Positions 8,502-18,347 of a stretch of 64,000 nt of DNA are shown here, piece after piece (position 1 is the first letter of the stretch; the number at the start of each line of letters is the position of its first letter). The DNA lies in the NCBI RefSeq assembly GCF_012844225.1, contig NZ_JABAGQ010000013.1:81596-145595 (forward strand), read 5' to 3'. Both the position numbers and the translations under genes were made by a program. Origin of the DNA: Rhodococcus sp. 105337 (GTDB lineage Bacteria > Actinomycetota > Actinomycetes > Mycobacteriales > Mycobacteriaceae). The notes beneath the pieces were generated by a model that saw only the letters and a program-made list of their open reading frames with translations, had not been told where the DNA came from and did no database searches.

Positions 8502-9323
8502 ATGGAACTGTCTTCGGCGCGGCATGCATTCGTCACCGGCGGGGCCAGCGGGATCGGGCTCGGAATCGTCGACGCGCTGACGCAGCACGGGATCTCCGTG
8601 ACGATCGCCGATATCGATCGGCAGGCTGTCGAGGCGGTGACGGCCGAGCGGGGGCCCGCGATCTGCGGAGTCGGTCTGGATGTTCGCGATCGCGATTCCT
8701 GGGCGCAGGCGAAGGCCGACGCCGAATCGGTGTTCGGACCGGTGGACATTCTCGTCAACAACGCCGGGATCGGGTTCAACGGCCGCGACGTGGTGGATAC
8801 GGACGCGGACGTTTTCGACCTGCTTGTTGCGATCGATCTGGCGGGAGTGTTCCACGGCGTCACCGCATTCGGTGCGCAGATGCGGGATGCGGGGCACGGG
8901 CACATCGTCAACACGGCGTCGGTCATGGGGCTCACGGCGGGTGCTCCGGGCCGCGGTGCCTACAGCGCGGTGAAGAGTGCCGTCGTCTCCCTGTCGGAGG
9001 CGCTCCGTGCCGAGATGGCGTCACACGGCGTCGGCGTGTCCGTGCTGTGCCCGGGACTCGTGAGGTCGAACCTCGATGCGAACACCGCCCGGTTGGGAGG
9101 GCATGTGGAGGATGCTTCACACATCAAGGGCGCGGGAGATGTAGGGATGACACCGGCCGCGGCAGGGGCCTGCGTGGTGCGGGGGATCGCCGAGGATCTG
9201 CCCTACATCGTCACGCACCCGGAATATCTCGGGTACATCGAGAAGCGAATGGACGCCATCAGAGCCGCGGTGGAGGCAGTGGCCGCGGTGGAGATCGGGA
9301 GCGGAGCAGGGCCGGTGGCCTGA
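8502..9323 (+). CDS. Short-chain dehydrogenase/reductase
   Basis: A classical SDR of 273 residues. The cofactor loop is VTGGASGIGLG, ADIDRQ follows the second strand (pattern consistent with NAD(H)), NNAGIG is the structural motif, and the catalytic residues are the serine in NTASVMG and the YSAVK motif. The C-terminus extends about 25 residues beyond a minimal SDR. The ribosome binding site is weak (GGAAAGGTGAAGCG). The substrate is unknown; coexpression with the orphan binding lipoprotein is likely from the 28-nt spacing. Confidence 0.87.
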   Translation: MELSSARHAFVTGGASGIGLGIVDALTQHGISVTIADIDRQAVEAVTAERGPAICGVGLDVRDRDSWAQAKADAESVFGPVDILVNNAGIGFNGRDVVDTDADVFDLLVAIDLAGVFHGVTAFGAQMRDAGHGHIVNTASVMGLTAGAPGRGAYSAVKSAVVSLSEALRAEMASHGVGVSVLCPGLVRSNLDANTARLGGHVEDASHIKGAGDVGMTPAAAGACVVRGIAEDLPYIVTHPEYLGYIEKRMDAIRAAVEAVAAVEIGSGAGPVA

Positions 9324-9375
9324 CCTGGCCGGCCGGTGCGCTGCTGAGTGGGAACAGTTCGAAAGACAAGTATTC

Positions 9376-9404
9376 TTGACATGAAATGACAAGCAGGCTT
9401 TACT
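9376..9404 (+). promoter_or_regulatory. Promoter of the Xre/membrane pair
   Basis: TTGACA at 9376-9381 and TTTACT at 9399-9404 are separated by 17 nt, and the ATG of the Xre gene begins 7 nt after the -10, so the transcript is probably leaderless. Just upstream, CAAG-tatt-CTTG around 9367-9378 overlaps the -35 and could be an autoregulatory operator. Confidence 0.6.
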
Positions 9405-9410
9405 TCTGGC

Positions 9411-9632
9411 ATGCCGGAGACACCGAGAGGCAACAAGGTCCGCGAGCTGCGCAAGCAGGCGCGCCTCACGCAGGCCGAACTCGGTACGGCAGTCGGGGTA
9501 AGCCGTCAGAGCATCGTCTCGACCGAGAAGGGTGATTACGCACCGAGTGTCTACCTCGCTCTGCGACTCGCTCGCACCCTCGGTACCACTGTCGAAGAAC
9601 TGTTCCCACTCAACCCGGAGGGGCTCCCATGA
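9411..9632 (+). CDS. Xre-family HTH regulator (short, YozG-like)
   Basis: A 73-residue protein that is almost entirely a Cro/C1 helix-turn-helix: KVRELRKQARLTQAELGTAV, GVSRQSIVSTEKG, YAPSVYLALRLARTLGTTVE, then ELFPL. This compact form is typical of regulators paired with a small membrane protein. It overlaps the downstream gene by ATGA at 9629-9632, which implies translational coupling, and has its own leaderless promoter. Confidence 0.88.
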   Translation: MPETPRGNKVRELRKQARLTQAELGTAVGVSRQSIVSTEKGDYAPSVYLALRLARTLGTTVEELFPLNPEGLP

Positions 9633-10132
9633 CCGCGTTTCTCAAGGCTGCTCGTGTCGTCGCCGACCTCGACGACGACTTCTACCACGACGAACGGCAA
9701 CGCGATGTCTGGAACGAGGCCTCCGCGGTGGGGTTCCAGCTGTTCCAGTGGTGTGCCCTTGTGGTCGGGGCCGTCCTGCCGTGGGTCGCGGGCCGGGCCG
9801 GTGCCCACATCGCGATCGGTGTTCTGGCCACGTGGTTCGTCCTCTCGATGGTGACCATCGCCTATGCCCGCGCTCGAGATGTCGACGTCTACGCCACCGC
9901 GAAAACGCTACGTCCGCGAACCGTTTTCGCGGTCGTGCTCTACCTGGCCGGTGTCGCCGGCATCTACGTGGAACTCGCGAACCCCGTCGGCTACGACAGC
10001 GCGACCTGGGCAGGTATGGCCGTGGGGGCGTTCGTCGGCGCCGGTGCGGTGGCGGCTGTTCTGGTGTGGGTCCGCCGCCGCGACCGGCGCCGCGAAGCCG
10101 AGGAAGCAGCGCGGGACGAAACCGAGGTGTGA
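9629..10132 (+). CDS. Small four-helix membrane protein paired with Xre regulator
   Basis: The 167-residue protein has an acidic N-terminus (DLDDDFYHDERQRDVWNEAS), four predicted membrane segments (around FQWCALVVGAVLPWVAG, IAIGVLATWFVLSMVTIAYA, TVFAVVLYLAGVAGIYVELA and WAGMAVGAFVGAGAVAAVLV) and a charged cytoplasmic tail. It is translationally coupled to the Xre regulator. Pairs of this type are widespread in Gram-positive bacteria; the regulator commonly controls the pair and the membrane protein's role is unknown. Confidence 0.75.
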   Translation: MTAFLKAARVVADLDDDFYHDERQRDVWNEASAVGFQLFQWCALVVGAVLPWVAGRAGAHIAIGVLATWFVLSMVTIAYARARDVDVYATAKTLRPRTVFAVVLYLAGVAGIYVELANPVGYDSATWAGMAVGAFVGAGAVAAVLVWVRRRDRRREAEEAARDETEV

Positions 10133-10152
10133 GCACGGGGCCCGCAAGTTTC

Positions 10153-10186
10153 GGTTAGTTTTTGCCCGCTGTGCGGGCATTTAACC
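10153..10186. terminator. Bidirectional intrinsic terminator
   Basis: GCCCGC at 10164-10169 and GCGGGC at 10173-10178 form a stem with a 3-nt loop, flanked by TTTTT on one side and ATTTAA on the other. An outer GGTTA/TAACC pairing surrounds it. It sits between the converging membrane-protein gene (ending 10132) and treY (ending 10209) and can serve both strands. Confidence 0.8.
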
Positions 10187-10208
10187 ACCAAGGTCAACAG
10201 ACATCATC

Positions 10209-12572
10209 TCAGTCGCGCACCAGCGCCGCCACCGGCAGCGCTGCGAAAAGATCTGCGGGCCGGACGGTTCCGGAGAATTGCCGTCCCGAGAGCGCATCTG
10301 TCCAGGATCCGGGCGGGAGGTGGAACACCGTGTCGCCCCAGCCCGTCGCAGCGAGAGCCGCGGTATGCCGCATCGACAAGGCGAGCACATCGACGTCGTC
10401 GGCCGTCGGGCCACGGCCGAACGCCAGGACGTGCTCGGCTCCCGGCCCGGCCGCAAACAACGGGACGTACGCGCCGTCCACGAAACTCTCCGGCTTCTCC
10501 CGGCGCAGCCGCAGCGCACTCTTCACGACCGTGAACTTCGCGGGCACCGAACCGGATTCGCCGAGCAAGCCCTTGCGGATCGCGAAATCCACCGGACGCC
10601 GGTTGTCTGGGTCGACGAGGGAGTCGTCCCACAGTTCCGTCCCCTGGTAGACATCGGGAACGCCCGGCCCGAGAAGCTGCAGGAGCTTCTGCCCGAGGGA
10701 TGCCGCGGCGACATGCTGCTCGAGTTCGGCGACCAGTCCGGTGAGAGCCACACCGACGGGTCCGCCGCACACGGCATCGAGCCAGTCCGTGACGGCGCCC
10801 TCGAACTCCGCGTCGACCTCTGTCCACGTGGAGCGGGTGCCGTTCTCGCGCAGCGCTTTCGTGGCGTAATTGTGGAGCCGCTCGCGCAGTTCCCCGGTGA
10901 CAACACCGTCGGCCGGCCACACCCCGAACAGTGTCTGCCAGAGGAACAGCCCGATGGCGGCGTCGGGCGGCGGCGCGATCGCATTCCATTCGCCGAGCCG
11001 CTGTGACCACAGGTCGGAGACCTGGGACAGCACTCCGATACGAGCGCGCACGTCCTCGCTGCGTTTGGTGTCATGTGTCGACAACGTCGTCATCGCGCGG
11101 GGAAGACGACGTGCACGTTGGGTCCAGGAAAGGTGGAATTCGGCTGCGCCGAGGGAGAAGCGGCCCGGCTGCCCGCCGACTTCCTGCAGGGACACGAGCC
11201 GGGCAGCCCGGTAGAACAGGCAGTCCTCCACCGCTTTCGCGGTTGCCGCGCCACAGACCTGGCCGAAGCGTGCGGCTGCTTCGCCTCCGGTCGCGAGCGC
11301 CGTTGTGAGCATCCGGAGGGCGGGCTCGAGGTCCGGCTTCTCCCGGGCGACCTCGCCGACGATGCGGGGGAGCATCGTGGCGAGCGGAGCATAGTCGGCG
11401 CGGTAGACGGGCACCCGCGCCGCGACCGTGGTCACCGCATCGCGCAGGACTGCGTCCGAGAGTTCCTGTGCGGAGCTGGCCGCGCCGTATCCGGCGGTGT
11501 CCTTCCGGATCGCGCGGACGAGCCGGGCCACCTCCGGAGCAAGTCCGGACCGCAGCACCGAGCACTTGAGGTCGCGTTCCTGGGAATGCAACCACGCGGC
11601 GTCCCCGTCGGAGCCGGTGTAGGTCCGGGACACCGCGGTGAGCGCCTTGTCGCCGCGGGGGTCGACGAACACCGCGGCGAGTTCGTCGAGTGCGTCGTAC
11701 CCCGTGGTGCCGTCGACCGGCAACGTCATGTCGAGGGGCTCACCCTCGGCGAGGATCTTTTCGATCACCAGCCAGCGCTGCGGTCCGATCAAGGAGCGCA
11801 GGCGCTCGAGGTACGCCGACGGATCGGCGAGACCGTCGGGATGGTCGACCCGCAGGCCGTCGACGAGGTCGTCGTCGATCCACGACGCGACCTGGGCGTG
11901 CACCGCGTCGAACACCCGCGGATCCTCGACCCGCACCGCGGCCAGATCGTCCACGGTGAAGAAGCGCCGGTATCCGATCAACCCCGAATCCCAGGGCACC
12001 AGCCGGTACGCCTGGCGTGCATGGATTTCGGCCGGGGTTCCGTCGTCGGTTCCCGGTGCGATCGGGAATCGCTTGTCGTAGTAGGCGAGCACGGGTTCGT
12101 CACCCGTGCGATCCACCGTCAGTTCCTGCACCGCGTCGGCGGAACCCAGCACCGGAAGGGCGATCCGGCCGTCGGCACCGTTGTCCTCCGACCAGTCGAT
12201 GTCGAAGAACGACGCGTACGCCGAGTCGCGGCCGCGCCGCAGCACGTCCCACCACCAGGCGTTCTGGCGTGGGTCGCCCACGCCCACATGGTTGGGGACG
12301 ATGTCGACGATCACGCCCATTCCGCGCGAGCGCACCTCTCGTACGAGGTGTTCGAAACCCGCACGCCCCCCGAGTGCCGGCGACACTGTGGACGGATCGA
12401 CGACGTCGTATCCGTGATTCGATCCGGTGGTGGCGGTGAGCAGGGGAGACAGGTACACGTGCGAGATCCCGAGGCCGTCGAGATAGTCGACGATGGAGAC
12501 GGCGTCGGCGAACGTGAACGCGTCACCTCGCATCTGCAGCCGGTAGGTGGACAGCAACGGGAGTGAGGTCAT
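10209..12572 (-). CDS. treY: Maltooligosyl trehalose synthase
   Basis: TreY rearranges the terminal alpha-1,4 bond of maltodextrins to the alpha,alpha-1,1 bond of trehalose. The 787-residue protein shows the family signature: LSTYRLQMRGDAFTFADAVS at the start, HVYLSPLLTATTGSNHGYDV, VDIVPNHVGV, nucleophile region GLRVDHPDGLADP, acid VIEKILAEGE and THDTKRSEDVRARI. ATG at 12572 overlaps the stop of treX by ATGA, so the two are translationally coupled. It converges with the Xre/membrane pair across a terminator. Confidence 0.95.
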   Translation of the reverse strand: MTSLPLLSTYRLQMRGDAFTFADAVSIVDYLDGLGISHVYLSPLLTATTGSNHGYDVVDPSTVSPALGGRAGFEHLVREVRSRGMGVIVDIVPNHVGVGDPRQNAWWWDVLRRGRDSAYASFFDIDWSEDNGADGRIALPVLGSADAVQELTVDRTGDEPVLAYYDKRFPIAPGTDDGTPAEIHARQAYRLVPWDSGLIGYRRFFTVDDLAAVRVEDPRVFDAVHAQVASWIDDDLVDGLRVDHPDGLADPSAYLERLRSLIGPQRWLVIEKILAEGEPLDMTLPVDGTTGYDALDELAAVFVDPRGDKALTAVSRTYTGSDGDAAWLHSQERDLKCSVLRSGLAPEVARLVRAIRKDTAGYGAASSAQELSDAVLRDAVTTVAARVPVYRADYAPLATMLPRIVGEVAREKPDLEPALRMLTTALATGGEAAARFGQVCGAATAKAVEDCLFYRAARLVSLQEVGGQPGRFSLGAAEFHLSWTQRARRLPRAMTTLSTHDTKRSEDVRARIGVLSQVSDLWSQRLGEWNAIAPPPDAAIGLFLWQTLFGVWPADGVVTGELRERLHNYATKALRENGTRSTWTEVDAEFEGAVTDWLDAVCGGPVGVALTGLVAELEQHVAAASLGQKLLQLLGPGVPDVYQGTELWDDSLVDPDNRRPVDFAIRKGLLGESGSVPAKFTVVKSALRLRREKPESFVDGAYVPLFAAGPGAEHVLAFGRGPTADDVDVLALSMRHTAALAATGWGDTVFHLPPGSWTDALSGRQFSGTVRPADLFAALPVAALVRD

Positions 12573-14773
12573 GCGGTCCTCCGCAGCACCACCATCGAAC
12601 GTGCTTCGACCAGGATCGGCTTTCCTGCGGTGACGCTGAACTCCCGCACGCCGTCCGCGACATCGGTATCGATTGCCACGGACCATTCGTCCGCGTGCGC
12701 GCCGTCGGGAGTCACGAACTCGATCGGTTCGTGGTGGGCGTTGAAGCACAACAGGAACGAAGTGTCGACGACGCGTTGCCCGCGCTGGTCCGGTTCGGGG
12801 ATGCCCTCTCCGTTGAGGAACACCGCGAGCGACTTGCCGAAACCGCTGTCCCAGTGCTCTGGGGTCATCTCTTCCCCGGAGGGAGTGAGCCACGCGATGT
12901 CGCGGGACTGGTCGCCGCTGCGGATCGGCCGGCCCTCGAAGAAGCGACGACGCCGGAACACCGGATGCTCGGTTCGCAGCGCGATGACATTGCGGGTGAA
13001 CGCCACCAGATCGGCATTGGCCTCCGCGAGAGACCAATCCATCCACGACAATTCGTTGTCCTGGCAGTACACGTTGTTGTTGCCGCGCTGGCTGCGCCCC
13101 ATCTCGTCGCCGTGCGCGAGCATCGGGGTGCCCTGCGACAGCACGAGCGTGGCGAGGATGTTGCGCTGCTGTCGCGCCCGCAGAGTCAGGACCTCGGGAT
13201 CGTCGGTCGGACCTTCTACGCCGCAGTTCCACGACCGGTTGTGCGACTCGCCGTCCCGGTTGTCCTCACCGTTGGCGTCGTTGTGCTTGTCGTTGTAGGA
13301 CACCAGGTCCGCGAGTGTGAAGCCGTCGTGCGCGGTCACGAAGTTGATGGACGCGCCGGGACGCCGGCCGGTGTCCTCGTACAGGTCGGACGAGCCGGTC
13401 AGGCGGGAGGCGAATTCCCCGAGGGTCGACGGCTCGCTGCGCCAGTAATCGCGCACCGTGTCGCGGTACTTGCCGTTCCACTCGGTCCACAGGCTGGGGA
13501 AGTTGCCCACCTGGTAACCGCCTTCGCCGATGTCCCACGGCTCGGCGATGAGCTTGACCTGCGAAACCACCGGATCCTGTTGCACCAGATCGAAGAACGC
13601 CGACAGCCGGTCCACATCGTGCAGTTCGCGGGCGAGCGTGGATGCGAGGTCGAACCGGAAACCGTCGACGTGCATCTCCGTGACCCAGTACCGCAACGAA
13701 TCCATGATCAGCTGGAGAGTGTGGGGATGCCGGGCGTTGAGGCTGTTGCCGGTCCCGGTGTAGTCCATGTAATGGGTCTTGTCGTCGTCCACGAGACGGT
13801 AGTACGCGGCGTTGTCGATTCCCCGGAAGCTGATGGTCGGCCCGAGGTGGTTGCCCTCGGCGGTGTGGTTGTACACGACATCGAGGATCACCTCGATTCC
13901 CGCTTCGTGGAACGCGCGGACCATAGCCTTGAACTCGGCAACCGCCTCGCTCGGCTTCGACGACGACGAGTACTCCGTGTGCGGGGCGAAGAACCCGAAG
14001 GTGTTGTAGCCCCAGTAGTTGCGCAGACCCTGGTCGAGGAGCACCTGGTCGTGCATGAACTGGTGCACGGGCATCAGTTCGATCGCGGTGACCCCGAGGT
14101 CGAGCAGGTGGTCGATGACGGCGGGATGGGCGAGACCCGCGTAGGTGCCGCGCAGGTATTCGGGGACGTCGGGATGCGTGGCCGTCATCCCCTTGACGTG
14201 TGCCTCGTAGATCACCGTCTCGTTGTAGGGGCGCCGGGGATGCCGGTCGTTCGCCCAGTCGAAGAACGGGTTGATCACCACCGTCGTCATGGTGTGGCCG
14301 AGGGAGTCGAGCTGGGGGAAGTCGGCGTCCGGCGCGCCCGATTCCGCGCTCTCGTCGCTGTCGGACTCTGCGTCCGTGTCCGAGGGCAGCGCGTACGAGA
14401 ACAACGACGCGTCCCCGTCGAAGTCACCGTCGAAGGCCTTGCCGTACGGGTCGAGCAGCAGCTTGCTCGGATCGCACCGGTGGCCGTTCTCGGGGTCGTA
14501 GGGGCCGTGGACCCGGTATCCGTACCGCTGGCCCGGCGAGACCGTGGGCAGATATGCGTGCCACACGTAGCCGTCGACCTCTTCGAGCGGAATGCGGGTC
14601 TCGGTGCCCTCACGCGAGATCAGGCACAGTTCGACTTTTTCGGCGATTTCGGAGAACAGTGCGAAGTTCGTTCCGGCGCCGTCGTACGTCGCACCGAGGG
14701 GGTAGGCACTACCGGGCCACACAGGGATCGGCTCCGGTGTTTCTTCGCTGGTATCCGTGGGGCTGGGCTGCAT
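12569..14773 (-). CDS. treX: Glycogen debranching enzyme
   Basis: A GH13 isoamylase-type debranching enzyme (TreX/GlgX) of 734 residues that releases linear maltodextrins for TreY. An N-terminal CBM48-like domain (PLGATYDGAGTNFALFSEIA) precedes the barrel with DVVYNHTAEGN, nucleophile segment VDGFRFDLASTL, acid KLIAEPWDIGEGGYQVG and NFVTAHDGFTLADLVSYN. An acidic insert (SDTDAESDSDESAESGAPDA) lies about 150 residues in. ATG at 14773 was chosen because the signature starts just after it. First gene of the treX-treY operon. Confidence 0.95.
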   Translation of the reverse strand: MQPSPTDTSEETPEPIPVWPGSAYPLGATYDGAGTNFALFSEIAEKVELCLISREGTETRIPLEEVDGYVWHAYLPTVSPGQRYGYRVHGPYDPENGHRCDPSKLLLDPYGKAFDGDFDGDASLFSYALPSDTDAESDSDESAESGAPDADFPQLDSLGHTMTTVVINPFFDWANDRHPRRPYNETVIYEAHVKGMTATHPDVPEYLRGTYAGLAHPAVIDHLLDLGVTAIELMPVHQFMHDQVLLDQGLRNYWGYNTFGFFAPHTEYSSSSKPSEAVAEFKAMVRAFHEAGIEVILDVVYNHTAEGNHLGPTISFRGIDNAAYYRLVDDDKTHYMDYTGTGNSLNARHPHTLQLIMDSLRYWVTEMHVDGFRFDLASTLARELHDVDRLSAFFDLVQQDPVVSQVKLIAEPWDIGEGGYQVGNFPSLWTEWNGKYRDTVRDYWRSEPSTLGEFASRLTGSSDLYEDTGRRPGASINFVTAHDGFTLADLVSYNDKHNDANGEDNRDGESHNRSWNCGVEGPTDDPEVLTLRARQQRNILATLVLSQGTPMLAHGDEMGRSQRGNNNVYCQDNELSWMDWSLAEANADLVAFTRNVIALRTEHPVFRRRRFFEGRPIRSGDQSRDIAWLTPSGEEMTPEHWDSGFGKSLAVFLNGEGIPEPDQRGQRVVDTSFLLCFNAHHEPIEFVTPDGAHADEWSVAIDTDVADGVREFSVTAGKPILVEARSMVVLRRTA

Positions 14774-14817
14774 GACTGCACAGTAGCCGCACCCGGGCAC
14801 ATGAACTCGCCGGGCGT

Positions 14818-16896
14818 TCACCACCAGCCGGTAGCGGGACCCAGTTGCGCCTCGAGATCGGGTGTCATCGTGCGCACGTACGTCGTCGTGAGGTGGTTCT
14901 CGTCACGGTAGATCAGCACATTGCCCTCGACGACGCGGCAGAGCTCGGGCCGGCACAGGGAATCCGACAGGTCGATCAAGCTCACGTTGGGGGAGAAGGC
15001 CGAGGCCTCGATCGCCGGGTCGACCGGGTCGAGGGCGTCGGCGCGCGCCACCGCACACGAGTCGGAGTTACCGCCACCTGCAAGGCAATCGGCAGCCCGG
15101 TAGCTCATGTCGTCGTGGAACAACCACGGGTTGTCGCGGATCGCGACGACGGGGATGCCGTACTCGTCGAGTGTGCGCCACAGGTCGACGTACCAGAACG
15201 GGGTGAAATCGCCGGGCCCCTCGCCTTCGTCCTTCGTCCGCGTCGATGTGGTGAACAGGTAGTCGGGAGGATCGGCCTGGAGTTCTGCCAGCACCTTCAC
15301 CGACCATGTGTCGCACTCCACCGTCGGAGATTCCTCCGTGAGCTCCGCGAGCGGGTCCGAGAGCGGGCACCCCACCTTGAGATAGGTGTCGAGCCGGAAG
15401 CCGTGTTTCTTACCGAGGGTGTCGAGTGCCGCGAGCCAGTGCTCGGAGTGGGAGCCTCCGGCGAGCACCATTCTCCGGGTCGACAACGGGTCGCCGTAGG
15501 TGCACGTCAGCGGTTCGCGGTTGGTGTGCTGGGCGATGCAGTGGTCGAGCGTCGCCGGCGGCAGATCCCGGTGTGCGACGAGCAGCGGGGGCTGGACGGG
15601 CTGCGGCTCGACGTCGACGAAGCCCTTCAGCGCAGCAGCACCGGGATACAGGTCGGGTGACAGTGCCACCACGCGCTCGAGGACATCGTCCTGACGGGCA
15701 ACGTGGGTTGTCCAGCTTGCGGTCGCGGCCACGAGTGCGACACCGGCCACTGTGACGGACGCCACGAGAACCTTGCGGGTGCGGCCGGACTCGGACCGGC
15801 GGATCGGGTTCTCCAGCCATCGCGTGGTGGCCTCCGCGAGCGCGAGAGACACGGCGATCACGCCGAGGCCGCCGAGCAACCCGACCGAGGGCCTGTCCCG
15901 GAGCACCAGGTAGCCGATGAGTACCGGCCAGTGCCATAGATAGAGGGCGTAGGCGACGGCTCCGAGCCGTACCAGCGGGACGCTCGACAGCACCCGCGCG
16001 GTCGGTGTGTCGGCAACGCTGTCCCCGGCCCGGGTGTTACCGGCCACGACCAGCGCCATGGCCGCGCCGACCGGCACGAGCGCCCACGGTCCCGGGAAGA
16101 GACTGTTGCCGTCGAGGACGACACCACAGGCACACAGCACCGCCAGACCCACGACGCCCAGAACGATCCGCGCCGGACGGGGGACCCGCAGCCACGGGGC
16201 CACACAGGCGAGCACTCCGCCGAGTGTGAGCTCCCACATCCGGGCGGCGCTGTCGTAGTAGAGCCACGACTGGGGCACGTCGGCCAGGACGGCGTATGTG
16301 AGGGAGGCGACGGTGAGGATGGTGAGCAGCGCCGTGAGGGGAGCGCGGGCGGGTATCGATCTGCGTCGCAGGAACCACGTCGCGCCGAACACCACGATCA
16401 GTGCGCCGATGTAGAACTGGCCCTGGACCGAGATCGACCACAGGTGCTGCAGCGGGCTGACCATCGGGTCGGCCGCCAGGTAATCACTCGCTGTGCGCGC
16501 GAGATGCCAGTTCTGCATGAACAGCAGCGACGCACCGGTCTGCTCGGCGACGCGGAACCACTGCGTATACGGCAGCAGCGCCACAGCCGCGACGGTCGTC
16601 CCCAGCAGCACGAGCACCAGCGGCGGGAGCAGTCGCCTGCCCACCCGCCGCAACACCGGTCGCGGGTCCAGCGGGGCGTGCGACTCGGCAACCCGGAGCA
16701 GGGTGCCGACGAAGAAGAAACCGGAGAGCGCGAGGAAGACGTCGACACCGCCCGACACGCGTCCGAACCAGACGTGGAAGACCACGACGAGGGCGATCGC
16801 AAGGCCCCGCACGCCGTCGAGATCGGCGCGATACCCGAGACGGGTGCCCGGTGCCGCAGTGGCCTCCGGGGCCCGGTCCGAGGTGCGGACTGGCAT
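14818..16896 (-). CDS. Acyltransferase 3 / SGNH membrane protein
   Basis: A 692-residue inner-membrane protein of the OafA/YrhL type. The first ~400 residues form about ten membrane helices beginning [20 protein letters not shown] and [13 protein letters not shown], the usual acyltransferase-3 core with its catalytic histidine. The C-terminal periplasmic portion has SGNH-hydrolase marks: [16 protein letters not shown] (serine block) and the late [12 protein letters not shown] (Asp-x-x-His-like). Such proteins O-acylate cell-envelope glycans or glycolipids. ATG at 16896 follows GAGGAG. Its place beside treX and bioA matches mycobacterial synteny. Confidence 0.88.
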   Translation of the reverse strand: MPVRTSDRAPEATAAPGTRLGYRADLDGVRGLAIALVVVFHVWFGRVSGGVDVFLALSGFFFVGTLLRVAESHAPLDPRPVLRRVGRRLLPPLVLVLLGTTVAAVALLPYTQWFRVAEQTGASLLFMQNWHLARTASDYLAADPMVSPLQHLWSISVQGQFYIGALIVVFGATWFLRRRSIPARAPLTALLTILTVASLTYAVLADVPQSWLYYDSAARMWELTLGGVLACVAPWLRVPRPARIVLGVVGLAVLCACGVVLDGNSLFPGPWALVPVGAAMALVVAGNTRAGDSVADTPTARVLSSVPLVRLGAVAYALYLWHWPVLIGYLVLRDRPSVGLLGGLGVIAVSLALAEATTRWLENPIRRSESGRTRKVLVASVTVAGVALVAATASWTTHVARQDDVLERVVALSPDLYPGAAALKGFVDVEPQPVQPPLLVAHRDLPPATLDHCIAQHTNREPLTCTYGDPLSTRRMVLAGGSHSEHWLAALDTLGKKHGFRLDTYLKVGCPLSDPLAELTEESPTVECDTWSVKVLAELQADPPDYLFTTSTRTKDEGEGPGDFTPFWYVDLWRTLDEYGIPVVAIRDNPWLFHDDMSYRAADCLAGGGNSDSCAVARADALDPVDPAIEASAFSPNVSLIDLSDSLCRPELCRVVEGNVLIYRDENHLTTTYVRTMTPDLEAQLGPATGWW

Positions 16897-17033
16897 ACGT
16901 GTACTCCTCAGCGTCGTGGACTCGGCGGTGCCTCGGGCGGGACGCCGTGGAACACGCGAGCAGTTTTCCTGTGACCTTGGTACCCAGGAACTTGGGCAGA
17001 CTACGTCCAATGCACCCGCCGATTCCAACCGCC

Positions 17034-17039
17034 TACAGT
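17034..17039 (+). promoter_or_regulatory. bioA -10 element (leaderless start)
   Basis: TACAGT lies exactly 6 nt before the GTG at 17046, the same spacing as TACGGT before bioF, supporting a leaderless bioA transcript. No clear -35 and no BioQ-type palindrome were seen upstream. Confidence 0.5.
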
Positions 17040-17045
17040 CGTGCC

Positions 17046-18335
17046 GTGGTTTCTCCCCGCATGTCCGCCGACCGGATCCGCACGCTCGACGCCGATCATC
17101 TGTGGCACCCGTACGGCGCGTTTCCGGCCTCCACGGAACCCCTGGTGGTGGACCGTGCGGCCGGTACGAGGCTGGTGCTCGCGGACGGACGCGAGCTTGT
17201 CGACGGCATGAGTTCGTGGTGGGCGGCGGTGCACGGTTACCGGCATCCGGTGCTCGACGCCGCGGTGACCGATCAGCTCGCGAAGATGAGTCACGTCATG
17301 TTCGGCGGACTCACCCACGCTCCGGCGGCGAGGCTCGCGGAGTTGCTCGTCGACATCTCGCCGGAGGGCCTGGACAAAGTGTTTCTCGCCGACTCCGGAT
17401 CGGTGTCGGTCGAGGTGGCCGTGAAGATCGCGTTGCAGTATCAGCGGGCTGTCGGCCGTCCCGAGCGACATCGCCTCCTCACGTGGCGGGGTGGGTACCA
17501 CGGGGACACGCTCGCCCCCATGAGCGTGTGCGACCCGGAGGGCGGCATGCACGCGATGTGGACGGACGTGCTGGCCAGGCAGGTTTTCGCGCCGGCGCCT
17601 CCCCGCGCGTTCGATCCCGGTTACGTCGCTGCCTTCGAGTCGGTCCTGACCGAGCACGCGCACGAACTCGCCGGGGTGATCGTCGAACCTGTCGTGCAGG
17701 GGGCGGGAGGTATGCGCTTCCACGACCCGGCGTACCTGCGCGAGTTGCGGCGCATGTGCGACGAACACGGATTGGTACTGATCTTCGACGAGATCGCGAC
17801 CGGGTTCGGGCGGACCGGGGAGATGTTCGCCGCCGACCACGCCGGCGTCGCGCCCGACCTGATGTGTGTGGGGAAGGCGCTGACGGGCGGCTACCTGACC
17901 CTGGCGGCAGTGCTTTGCACGACGCACGTCGCAGAAACGATCAGTGCCGGGGAGGGCGGCGGTGTCATGCACGGGCCCACCTTCATGGCGAATCCACTCG
18001 CGTGCGCCGTCGCGGTCGCGTCGACCGAGCTTCTGTTGTCGCGGGACTGGCGGGCCGAGGTGGCCGATCTCACTGCCGGGCTCGTGTCCGGGCTGGCGAC
18101 GGCGCGCGATCTTCCGGGAGTGACCGACGTGCGGGTGCTCGGCGGAATCGGGGTGGTCGAAACCCGGGAACCGGTCGACATGCGGGCGGCGACCGCGGCG
18201 GCGGTGGAGGCGGGCGTCTGGCTGCGGCCGTTCCGGAATCTCGTCTACACGATGCCGCCGTACGTGTGCACGCCGGAGGATGTCGCCGCGATCACCGCGG
18301 GTGTGGTCGCTGCGGCTGCCACGGTGCGGGGCTGA
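17046..18335 (+). CDS. bioA: Adenosylmethionine-8-amino-7-oxononanoate aminotransferase
   Basis: BioA uses S-adenosylmethionine to aminate 7-keto-8-aminopelargonate to 7,8-diaminopelargonate with PLP. The 429-residue protein shows HLWHPYGAF near the N-terminus, [54 protein letters not shown] and the Schiff-base lysine in [13 protein letters not shown] at 17046 is taken as the start from the leaderless spacing; ATG at 17061 is the alternative. bioF follows after 47 nt that contain a separate operator and promoter. Confidence 0.95.
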   Translation: MVSPRMSADRIRTLDADHLWHPYGAFPASTEPLVVDRAAGTRLVLADGRELVDGMSSWWAAVHGYRHPVLDAAVTDQLAKMSHVMFGGLTHAPAARLAELLVDISPEGLDKVFLADSGSVSVEVAVKIALQYQRAVGRPERHRLLTWRGGYHGDTLAPMSVCDPEGGMHAMWTDVLARQVFAPAPPRAFDPGYVAAFESVLTEHAHELAGVIVEPVVQGAGGMRFHDPAYLRELRRMCDEHGLVLIFDEIATGFGRTGEMFAADHAGVAPDLMCVGKALTGGYLTLAAVLCTTHVAETISAGEGGGVMHGPTFMANPLACAVAVASTELLLSRDWRAEVADLTAGLVSGLATARDLPGVTDVRVLGGIGVVETREPVDMRAATAAAVEAGVWLRPFRNLVYTMPPYVCTPEDVAAITAGVVAAAATVRG

Positions 18336-18347
18336 ACACCCGGGGCT

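Noticed and set aside
12563..14911. A 782-codon plus-strand ORF
   Set aside because: It is antisense to treX, which has all GH13 motifs; the plus frame is an artefact of high GC at third positions and shows no domain.
17000..17046. A BioQ operator upstream of bioA
   Set aside because: No inverted TGAAC/GTTCA pair is present; only the -10-like TACAGT is supported.
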